64,000 nt of DNA from NCBI GenBank assembly GCA_000474255.1, contig BATO01000023.1, positions 1 to 64,000 on the forward strand, in the 5' to 3' direction. The DNA comes from Aquipseudomonas alcaligenes MRY13-0052. GTDB lineage: Bacteria > Pseudomonadota > Gammaproteobacteria > Pseudomonadales > Pseudomonadaceae. Each line of letters starts with the position of its first letter. Position 1 is the stretch's first letter. The notes under the pieces were generated by a model. That model was given only the letters and a program-made list of their open reading frames with translations, had not been told where the DNA came from and did no database searches. Shown piece by piece: positions 49,884-57,500 of the stretch. Both the position numbers and the translations under genes were made by a program.

Positions 49884-51163
49884 CCATCCTGTTCCTCTTC
49901 CTCCTGCTGTTCCTGCTGATGTTCATCGGCGTACCCATCGCCATCTCCCTGGGCCTCGCCGGCTCGCTGACCATCATGCTGTTCAGCCCCGACTCGGTGC
50001 GCTCGCTGGCCATCAAGCTGTTCGAGACCTCCGAGCACTACACCCTGCTGGCCATCCCCTTCTTCCTGCTGGCCGGCGCCTTCATGACCACCGGCGGCGT
50101 GGCCAAGCGCCTGATCGACTTCGCCAACGCCTGCGTCGGCCACATCCGCGGTGGCCTCGCCATCGCCGCAGTACTGGCCTGCATGCTGTTCGCCGCCCTC
50201 TCCGGCTCCAGCCCCGCCACCGTGGCCGCTGTGGGTTCCATCGCCATCGCCGGCATGGTGCGCTCCGGCTACCCGCAGGCGTTCGGCGCCGGCATCGTGT
50301 GCAACGCAGGCACCCTGGGCATCCTCATCCCGCCGTCCATCGTCATGGTGGTCTACGCCGCCGCCACCGAAACTTCGGTGGGCAAGCTGTTCATGGCGGG
50401 CGTCGTCCCCGGTCTTCTACTTGGCCTGGTGCTGATGGTGGCGATCTACATCATCGCGGTGAAGAAGAACCTGCCTGCCATGCCCCGCGCCACCTTCCGC
50501 GAATGGCTCAGCGCCGCGCGCAAGGCGATCTGGGGGCTGCTGCTGATGGTGATCATCCTCGGCGGCATCTACTCCGGCATGTTCACCCCCACCGAAGCCG
50601 CTGCCGTCGCCGCCGTCTACTCGGCCTTCATCGCCCTGTTCGTCTACAAGGACATGAAGCTCAGCGAAGCGCCCAAGGTGCTGCTGGAGTCGGGCAAGCT
50701 GTCGATCATGCTGATGTTCATCATCGCCAACGCCATGCTCTTCGCCCACGTGCTGACCACCGAGCAACTGCCCCAGCAGATCACCGCCTGGGTCATCGAA
50801 GCGGGGCTCACCCCCTTCTTGTTCCTGCTCATGGTCAACATCGTGCTGCTGGTGGCCGGCGCCTTCATGGAGCCCTCGGCGATCATCCTGATCCTCGCGC
50901 CCATCCTCTTCCCCATCGCCATGAAGCTGGGCATCGACCCGATCCACCTCGGCATCATCATGGTCGTCAACATGGAGATCGGCCTGATCACCCCACCCGT
51001 GGGGCTCAACCTCTTCGTCACCTCCGCGGTGACCGGCATGCCGCTGACCTCCACCATCCGCGCCGCCATGCCCTGGCTGATGATCCTGCTCGCCTTCCTG
51101 ATCCTCATCACCTACGTGCCCTGGATCTCCCTGGCACTGCCCAACTGGCTGGGTATGAGCTGA
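49880..51163 (+). CDS. dctM: TRAP transporter large permease DctM
   Basis: A 427-residue subunit with about twelve helices forming the transport channel. Family segments include FMFIGVPIAISLGLAGSLTI near the N-terminus and the loop NAGTLGILIPPSIVMVVYA near residue 142. It closes the dctPQM operon, which ends at a strong terminator. The dctB/dctD sensor pair that would control it is not in the window. Confidence 0.94.
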   Translation: MTILFLFLLLFLLMFIGVPIAISLGLAGSLTIMLFSPDSVRSLAIKLFETSEHYTLLAIPFFLLAGAFMTTGGVAKRLIDFANACVGHIRGGLAIAAVLACMLFAALSGSSPATVAAVGSIAIAGMVRSGYPQAFGAGIVCNAGTLGILIPPSIVMVVYAAATETSVGKLFMAGVVPGLLLGLVLMVAIYIIAVKKNLPAMPRATFREWLSAARKAIWGLLLMVIILGGIYSGMFTPTEAAAVAAVYSAFIALFVYKDMKLSEAPKVLLESGKLSIMLMFIIANAMLFAHVLTTEQLPQQITAWVIEAGLTPFLFLLMVNIVLLVAGAFMEPSAIILILAPILFPIAMKLGIDPIHLGIIMVVNMEIGLITPPVGLNLFVTSAVTGMPLTSTIRAAMPWLMILLAFLILITYVPWISLALPNWLGMS

Positions 51164-51177
51164 CTGTTCGCAGATGC

Positions 51178-51208
51178 AAAAAAGCCCGGCTTAGTGCCGG
51201 GCTTTTTT
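51178..51208 (+). terminator. Terminator after dctM
   Basis: AAAAAAGCCCGGC, loop TTAGT, GCCGGGCTTTTTT; strong in both directions, so it may also stop transcripts leaving the CDI tail on the minus strand. Confidence 0.9.
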
Positions 51209-51248
51209 ATGGTGGCGTAAAGACTTAGCTGCTAGCACTAATTAGACG

Positions 51249-51509
51249 CTACTCGGCTGTCTCCTGCAGCCCCAAATAGGACCGCATACTATCGAGCGAC
51301 AGAACAGAGAAATCGGAAGGACAGTCCTCCATGCGATCACCACTATCGCCTACTAAATAACTAATGCAAGAATCTGAGCTGAGTTATGACCGAAAGCATT
51401 TATCATGACCAACATCACCGCTTTCAGCTCAAAAGCGCTTTTATAGGCCACTAATTTCTCGCAATAGCTAACATACCCGCAACACCCCACTGTTAAATCA
51501 AAAAGGCAT
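51249..51509 (-). pseudogene. Decayed small gene, possibly an orphan immunity gene
   Basis: From an ATG at 51509 the sequence reads MPF and then needs one shift within a run of five T to continue as DLTVGCCGYVSYCEKLVAYK through GHNSAQILAL. A second shift near 51375 restores SYLVGDSGDRMEDCPSDFSV and a stop at 51249, about 87 residues in all. Both open parts look coding and share one order, so two frameshifts in a former gene are the simplest reading. It lies a few bases after the 131-residue gene. The family is not recognised; immunity is guessed from position. Confidence 0.5.
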
Positions 51510-51514
51510 GCCCA

Positions 51515-51910
51515 CTATTGATTAACAAGCCGCCTAAACTCATCCAATACGCCACAGATCAAATCAATTCGATAATCGCTCTCTAATCGAATCTTTGCCT
51601 TAGCCAAAATCAAATTCAATTTATCTTTTGGATAAATATCCGAAATTATATTCAAATCTTGCATTGTCGTATCAATCAGATTTTTCAGCTCTTGCAAAAT
51701 TTCAGTCTTTACCAAACCTGCGTCCAAATGCAAATCTATGCAACCTGGACCGTCAAACATAATAGAGTCGCTCCAGACATCAAAAAGACCAATCAAAAGC
51801 GCCGAACCAGTAGACCTACCTTTCTCCATTAGCAAATAACAAGCTACGGACAGATCCAAGTCATAAACACGAATACTTTTACCTTGAAATTCAATAATTG
51901 AATATGCCAC
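51515..51910 (-). CDS. Hypothetical protein, candidate orphan immunity protein
   Basis: A 131-residue acidic protein with no recognised domain. It is made of alternating strands and helices: an N-terminal beta part (MAYSIIEFQGKSIRVYDLDL) and a helical C-terminal half (residues about 65-130). Codon use is AT-rich, unlike the chromosomal genes to the left and like the cdiA 3' end. It is 55 bases after the 87-residue gene on the same strand. Size, composition and position fit an immunity gene left from an earlier toxin, but this is inference. Confidence 0.5.
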   Translation of the reverse strand: MAYSIIEFQGKSIRVYDLDLSVACYLLMEKGRSTGSALLIGLFDVWSDSIMFDGPGCIDLHLDAGLVKTEILQELKNLIDTTMQDLNIISDIYPKDKLNLILAKAKIRLESDYRIDLICGVLDEFRRLVNQ

Positions 51911-51965
51911 ACAGCACCTTTACTCAACATATAATAGGTGTCGATTTCACTCTACACCCTATCAA

Positions 51966-52229
51966 TCAGTCCAATAGATCCTCAAGCATATCCCGATCAA
52001 AATAGAGCATCTCGGGAAATTTGGCATCGTTTTCAAATACGAGTGCGTGCCCTTCGTGCTTCTGCAAAAATGCTTGAAGTGCAAGCCACGCCCGCCCCCC
52101 ATCAATCCACCCCCCTTCTCTTTCAGAGAGAATCCCCTGCAAAAACAGCCTATCCCCTTTTGCAATCTTCTTACCAAAGCTCAAACAAACCTCACAATCT
52201 TTACAGCAGATACCATAATAAACACCCAT
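51966..52229 (-). CDS. Hypothetical protein with CxxC, candidate orphan immunity protein
   Basis: An 87-residue protein that starts MGVYYGICCKDCEVCLSFGK, with several cysteines including two CxxC pairs that could bind zinc. The rest has a W-rich segment (GGWIDGGRAWLALQAFLQKH) and a very acidic end. Proteins that start with a similar cysteine pattern are often found in toxin-immunity loci; I cannot name the family. It follows a fragment that looks like a toxin C-terminus (52298-52440). Confidence 0.5.
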   Translation of the reverse strand: MGVYYGICCKDCEVCLSFGKKIAKGDRLFLQGILSEREGGWIDGGRAWLALQAFLQKHEGHALVFENDAKFPEMLYFDRDMLEDLLD

Positions 52230-52297
52230 TACACACCCCTAACAAGAAACTGAAGAACGCCACTATCAGCAATAGCAAACACATACTTTAAATTAGA

Positions 52298-52440
52298 TCA
52301 CCTAGCAGCGACATTACTCAGAGCACGCTCCACATAAGCACGAACAGCGTCACTAGGGAAAACAATGCGGAGTAACAGGCAGGATAGCGAACACACTACC
52401 AGTATTGGAATCGAGATTTGTACTAAATACTAGACAGGAT
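52298..52440 (-). pseudogene. Fragment resembling a toxin C-terminus
   Basis: Ending at a TGA at 52298-52300, the minus strand reads IVFPSDAVRAYVERALSNVAAR, an amphipathic helical tail. Upstream, a different frame carries STNLDSNTGSVFAILPVTPH, also coding-like, so a frameshift is likely. It precedes the 87-residue candidate immunity gene in the toxin-then-immunity order. The identity is a guess from position. Confidence 0.35.
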
Positions 52441-52579
52441 CAAAATTAAAGGGGGACAGCAAAGATTCGTGCATGGCTTCTTTTGGCAGTTGACTACCAA
52501 TAGTGCACATGTAAATCAAACAATACCAAACAAACACCATTCCCCACCCGAGCTTGAGCAGAAACCATTTACGGACATT
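52430..52579 (-). pseudogene. Short open frame for a one-helix peptide, no start codon
   Basis: In frame after the stop of the lipoprotein gene (TAA at 52580-52582) the strand reads VRKWFLLKLGWGMVFVWY and on through PKEAMHESLLSPFNFDP to a TAG at 52430. A hydrophobic helix is clear, but the only ATG lies well inside it. It may be a small gene with a lost start or the displaced end of a longer lipoprotein gene. Confidence 0.25.
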
Positions 52580-52888
52580 TTAACTAAACCTCTCTACGAA
52601 CAACGAGCCGACTCCTTTCGATCGATCACGTACATCCCGAGGCGTCCGGACGAACCAACCATTGAGCGACTGTGCAGAGGCGAACTCATGACCGCCGCGC
52701 TGGCGCAGTAGCAGTTTCTGCTCTTCGGCAGCGATATAGGCATCCGACCAGATACCCACGACACCGATCAGATAACTGGTGCCAGAAGTGGCGGTAGGTT
52801 CGTAGGAGGCAGGTACCGATGAGGTGGGCATGCTGTAGCAGCCCCCCAGACTGAAAAGGGCAAGAGCGATAAAGAATTTCTGGAGCAT
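52580..52888 (-). CDS. Small predicted lipoprotein
   Basis: A 102-residue protein with a lipoprotein signal (MLQKFFIALALFSLGGC, lipobox LGGC, cysteine 17). The remainder is a short soluble region with YLIGVVGIWSDAYIAAEEQK and a basic stretch. I do not recognise a family. It follows the 152-residue lipoprotein gene by 117 bases on the same strand, downstream of cdiI. The relation to the CDI locus is unclear. Confidence 0.55.
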   Translation of the reverse strand: MLQKFFIALALFSLGGCYSMPTSSVPASYEPTATSGTSYLIGVVGIWSDAYIAAEEQKLLLRQRGGHEFASAQSLNGWFVRTPRDVRDRSKGVGSLFVERFS

Positions 52889-53005
52889 TAGGCGACCGAT
52901 AACGAAGAAAGAAGTGGCTTTCCCGACCGGGTAATGGCCGGAAGCAAAATATCTGAGGGGAGTGACGCCAGCACCGTAACCTGTGCCGGCGCTATCGACT
53001 TAACG

Positions 53006-53464
53006 TCAGTCCTTTGCTTTCAGCAGGACATACGCCTCACCGCCACTTCGGTCATGAGCGAGGATAAAAACCTGGCCGCCGAGCGTGACCATGGAAGGAG
53101 CGGTTTGCGCAACCGGAGTGCCTGACAGACCACGAGCAGAGTCCAGCAATTGCCGGGTAAGGCTCTCGTCCCGCTGCGAAGGCGTGGTCACAGCACACTC
53201 CTTCCCTGCCTGGATCTGGACACTCATGCTCTTGTCAGCGTTGAAGCCCGCCATCATAAAGCCCATATCGGTAACTTCGACACCAAATGTCTTGGCGACC
53301 ACTGCGGCCTGAGAGAAGTCGGGCGCAGTCTTCAGGCAGATATCACGGAAGGCCTGAATAGCAGCAGAAGGAGCTTCATTAGAAGCAACTGGAGAAGTCG
53401 TTGTATTATTATTGGAACAGGCAGCCATAAGAGCCACGGTCACGATAAGAAAAGTACGCTTCAT
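53006..53464 (-). CDS. Predicted lipoprotein, 152 residues
   Basis: A 152-residue protein with a lipoprotein signal (MKRTFLIVTVALMAAC, cysteine 16) and a Ser/Thr/Asn-rich linker. The mature part is a single domain with KTAPDFSQAAVVAKTFGVEV and a cysteine pair (C43, C90). No family recognised. GC content is higher than in its neighbours. It sits downstream of cdiI on the same strand after a 246-base gap. Confidence 0.6.
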   Translation of the reverse strand: MKRTFLIVTVALMAACSNNNTTTSPVASNEAPSAAIQAFRDICLKTAPDFSQAAVVAKTFGVEVTDMGFMMAGFNADKSMSVQIQAGKECAVTTPSQRDESLTRQLLDSARGLSGTPVAQTAPSMVTLGGQVFILAHDRSGGEAYVLLKAKD

Positions 53465-53710
53465 ATTTTCCCTAACACCTTTTCATTGCAGCTTGGCCAG
53501 ATCACAAACCTAGTAGACGCCCTAAAAATCCTAATCATTTAAGTATCTATCTGCCTTGACCCGCCCCACGACGAAACCAAACAGAGCAACTATCCATCTA
53601 ACTTAAGCGACATAGCTGCCTGTATAATTCTTTTACTTTTAGCACCAAGAAACATATCCACCTACTTTAGAAATCATATCTAGCCCCAACCCAACAGAAC
53701 AATAACCACT

Positions 53711-54103
53711 TTATTCAAAATAAAAATAATCTTCATTATCGTCGCACACCCTTTTAACACCAGATACCACTCCACCCCCCCCTACATAAACCCAACCTTC
53801 ACTAACGGGATCTGGAATATAACACTCAACCCCCAAAGTAGAAGATGCAGAAACTATTTTCCCCTTTAGCTCCGCAGCACTCATCTCACATCTAAATAGC
53901 TGCAGTAACATAGCAGCCTCCCCATGGACATACGAAAAAATACATAAACATCTGCAATTGGACAAATCCAATGCGCCCGCCTTCTCATAAAACTCAGCAT
54001 CCTGACAAACAACAACCTCATCCACAGACACGCCCACAACCAGAGCCATGAAAGCCCTTAGTTCTTGGAGAGAAATTCTATACTTCAACAAAAAATCAAT
54101 CAT
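53711..54103 (-). CDS. cdiI: CdiI immunity protein (predicted)
   Basis: A 130-residue acidic protein encoded directly after cdiA; its ATG (54101-54103) overlaps the cdiA stop, so the two are translated together. This position defines cdiI in contact-dependent inhibition loci, where the protein binds and blocks the cognate toxin in the cytoplasm. The sequence (MIDFLLKYRISLQELRAFMA; later YIPDPVSEGWVYVGGGG) matches no family I know, which fits a toxin type not recognised either. AT-rich codon use points to recent gain. Confidence 0.72.
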   Translation of the reverse strand: MIDFLLKYRISLQELRAFMALVVGVSVDEVVVCQDAEFYEKAGALDLSNCRCLCIFSYVHGEAAMLLQLFRCEMSAAELKGKIVSASSTLGVECYIPDPVSEGWVYVGGGGVVSGVKRVCDDNEDYFYFE

Positions 54104-54551
54104 TATTTATAGCCCTCCAAACCTTTAGGGCCTCAGCCCTTGCTTGGTCGTCGATCTTCATACTCCTCAAAATCTCGTCTGCTCTGGGTGAGTTGCCAAA
54201 TTTATTCAGAACACCCAGAGCCTTATACCCCCCCCGGTCCAACAAATAAAGGCCAGGCCCAGAGATTGGGTAAAGAGTTCCGTCATGCGCACCATATACC
54301 CTGTCATTAATAATGAAATTATCTCCAACTTTCTGGGCTTGCCCTGCACGAATTGCAGTTACATCTGCATTTAGATCAACTACAGATCTATCTACCACCG
54401 TATTCTTATCCTTAGCGAGCGACCCCTGCGTCACCTTGTCAGCATAATGGCGCGTGTTAGGGGCTTTTAGAGAGACCAACTCTTTTATTACTGTTCCATC
54501 GGGATTTACCGCGCAATTTCCTCCCTTGCAAGCCGGCTCTTTACATGGCCC
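54096..54551 (-). other. Toxin domain of CdiA (CdiA-CT), type not recognised
   Basis: The last 151 residues, after the HINT cleavage sequence WVHNS, form the variable toxin. They carry conserved-looking segments VYGAHDGTLYPISGPG and RGGYKALGVLNKFGN and a C-terminal helix ending VWRAINND. No nuclease, deaminase or pore-forming signature that I know is visible. HD in GAHDGT is a possible active-site pair. Activity unknown. Confidence 0.7.
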
Positions 54552-57500
54552 TGAATTATGCACCCATGTCTTAAGGCTACCTACATAGAACGTATGACCT
54601 ATATCCACTGTCAGGTTATACGTAGTCCCCCGAGGCTTGTCCAACTCGATGGACTCAACTGCGATAGTGGCATTGTTGCTTCTACCATCACTCAACGACT
54701 GTAGCTGATCGCCAGGGCTAAGGTTGATCAGGGGGATAAAGTCATGCCGCGCCGGGACATAGAACGGGTGGCTATCTGTTACCAATAGAGTATCGACGCC
54801 CGCCCCATCAATAGACTTAATTTTTAAACGATAGATAGCCTGATCTGTTCGTACATGGGTGGCAGTAACGGCAGCAGCAAATGGTTCGCCACCTTTTTCA
54901 GGCTTACTCCAGACAATGTCCCCAACCTTGAGAGTCTCAATGGCTTTATCGCCTTCGGGAGTCGAAACCATTGTGCCTGCGGCGAAGCAGCAAGGCCCTG
55001 GCTTTTCAGTTTGATGCCCTGCCACATCTCTAGAGCCAGGCTGTATAGGACCGCTTCCGTCCTTAGTCGGATGAGGCGATGAGCCTTTAGCCACACTAAT
55101 TTTTTTCAGAGAGCCCGGACCTATCCCCCCCAAGGCAATATCAATCAGGAACTCGGCACCTATAACATAGGTGTTCCCATCAAGCTCCGATTTTCCTTGC
55201 TGGTAGTCCTGTTTTGCCTGGTCATGGCTGCCCTTGAGTTCACTATCGGTTGGCCTCACTAAAGGATCGGCAGCGCCAATCGCAAGCTCTTCTTTGATTT
55301 CGGCGATTTTGTCTCCAAAGAACCAGTTAACCGCCACACTGCTGGCTACTCCCAGCGCTGCTTTGACCGGTCCCATGAGAGCCTGGATTGCAAGCATCGC
55401 AGCTTGGGCTTCAGCGACAGGTAACTTGTCCAACTGCTGTTTCAAGAAGGTTGCATGATCAAGAAGCAGCTCTCCTTTTGTTTGCACATCAAACGAGTCG
55501 CCTTCACCTAGAGTCAAGACTCCAGCACTGCTTACCTTGCATGATCCAGCAGCCTCACACTTTGCGACGACCAAATCGAAGTCATTACTCCGCACCAAGA
55601 ACAGCTTCAGCGATTCGACCACATCACTATTCGGTAGTCTCATCTCCTCAACAGAAATACCATTCCTGACAGCATTCTTCGCAATCAAGAGAGCCTGCTC
55701 ATCACCAAAGGCCTCACGAAGATTCGCAGGAACCTGATCCATCCCTACTCGCTGCGCCTGAATCTCACGACGTATGTCCTCAACAGCGTTCAAGGAACCC
55801 TTGTAGAGGCGCTCGGCCATCTCCTTGTTCCCACCGATTTTATCTTTATAGGCCGTCAGCTCATCCTTCCAGTTACTGAGCGTATTAACATCGGAAACAG
55901 CATCGATTGATGACTTACTTGCATAGATATCTGTCCTGTCTTCCTTGTCCCTAGTGATCTCATATGCACGACCAATATCTCGATTCAAGCCAACAGTTGA
56001 ATCGCCACCAGTCGAAGAGTCACTTCTAACCTTAAGCTCACCCTCTCCAACTGTGGCCCTGACGATCTGCTCACGGTCTTTCCGATAGTCATAACCACTG
56101 ACGTTCCAGTTGCTATCACCCGATTTATCACCTTGGCTTTTGTCCACCACTGCGGAAGTTGCTGCTTCTTTACCATCTGCGGAGGCAGGCTTACTGGCCT
56201 CATTGGTAGACCAACTGTAGGAGCCGCCGCCGTTGATGTACCAAGCGTGCTCCTTGTCACTACCCTTGATATCCCGGAAGCCGAGCGTGTCGGTATCGAG
56301 CTGCAACTTTCCGCTATCCGACGCAATCAAAGCGCCGTCGAGTTGGGTGTGTTCCTCGGTCCGAATATCCAGTTGGTCACGAGCAACGATGCTAGTTTGA
56401 TCCTGCACCCAGTTGGTGGAGCCACTGGTCTTTCCAACTCCGAGAGAGCCGCTTACGCTAGCGGTCTGATAGCCAATGCTTACCGTGAGACTGGCATCCA
56501 ACTCCTTTCCGCTCACTTTGCCGGTATCCGGTAAAGATGAAACGGTCAGATCCCGCCCTACCTTCCCTTTTACGTTTTCGCCATCCAGATGTGCGCCGGC
56601 CACCGTGGTATCGCGACCGCTTTCGAAATTCAGGTTCTTACCGGCGTAGAAATAAGCGTCCTGCTGCTTTTGAGCATCCCGATCAAGTCGTCCTTTGCCA
56701 ATATCCACACTGCCGTACAGAGAGACGAAATCGCTTCCACCCAGCGCAACACCAATCTCACCACCACCACTCTTGCGACGGGTTTCCTGATCGGATGCGT
56801 TTTGCGCAGCCCTAATCTCAAGATCATTCCCAGCCTTCAGATTGATGTCGCGCTCAGCCTGAACATGCGTACCAGTTGCCTTCAGGTCGTTGCGGGCCTC
56901 GATATTGATATCCCGCTCCGCAGAGAGACTCGCTGGCAAGGATGTGCCATCGATACCAGTTTCCTTATTAGTCCCATGACTGGCACCCGCCCCCATACGA
57001 GCGCTGTTGAAGGTCGTCCCGCCGTTCAGACCAGATTGGCTAATGTAAGACTCACTGCTACCGCCTTGAGCGCCACGAGCCACATCCAAGGTGACATCAT
57101 CACCTTGGATGTTGATGTCCCGGCCTGCCCCTATTTGAGTTCCACGGGCAGTAACATTGTTCTCTGCCGAGAGGTTCACGTCTCGGCCAGCACTCAACGT
57201 CGACGGGCGATTGGAGACGCTCTCCTCGAATGTGGTGCTTTTGGTGCCTGCATTCCCGAGATGTACGCCCCCTGACGGGCCAGACACGAACTGGGTAATG
57301 GCATCAGCGGTTTTAAGCACGCTGGAGCCTTGGCTGATCGCGTTATCGCCTTTACCAGTTCCGTTGATTGCGTCGAGGGTATTGCCGTAGTTGTGGCTGA
57401 CATTGACCGTCAACCCGCTGCGGTCCCTGCTCTCGATTTCCTCGCGGGTATAGCGCTCCTCGCTGGCGTCCAGATTGATATCGCGCCCGGCCTTCAGGTT

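Larger units (their letters stand above)
52230..52579 (-). other. AT-rich stretch with fragments of former genes
   Basis: The 350 bases between the 87-residue gene and the 102-residue lipoprotein gene hold no intact gene of usual length. Two short coding-like pieces are seen and described separately (52298-52440 and 52430-52579). A GGGGGACAG string at 52451-52459 resembles ends of some short mobile elements, without further support. Confidence 0.45.

Noticed and set aside
52451-52459. GGGGGACAG string resembling ends of short mobile elements
   Set aside because: No partner copy, inverted repeat or transposase nearby.
53465-53710. Short open frames between cdiI and the 152-residue lipoprotein gene
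   Set aside because: The best reads MFLGAKSKRIIQAAMSLKLD and stops; too short and without homology to support a gene. Could be a remnant.
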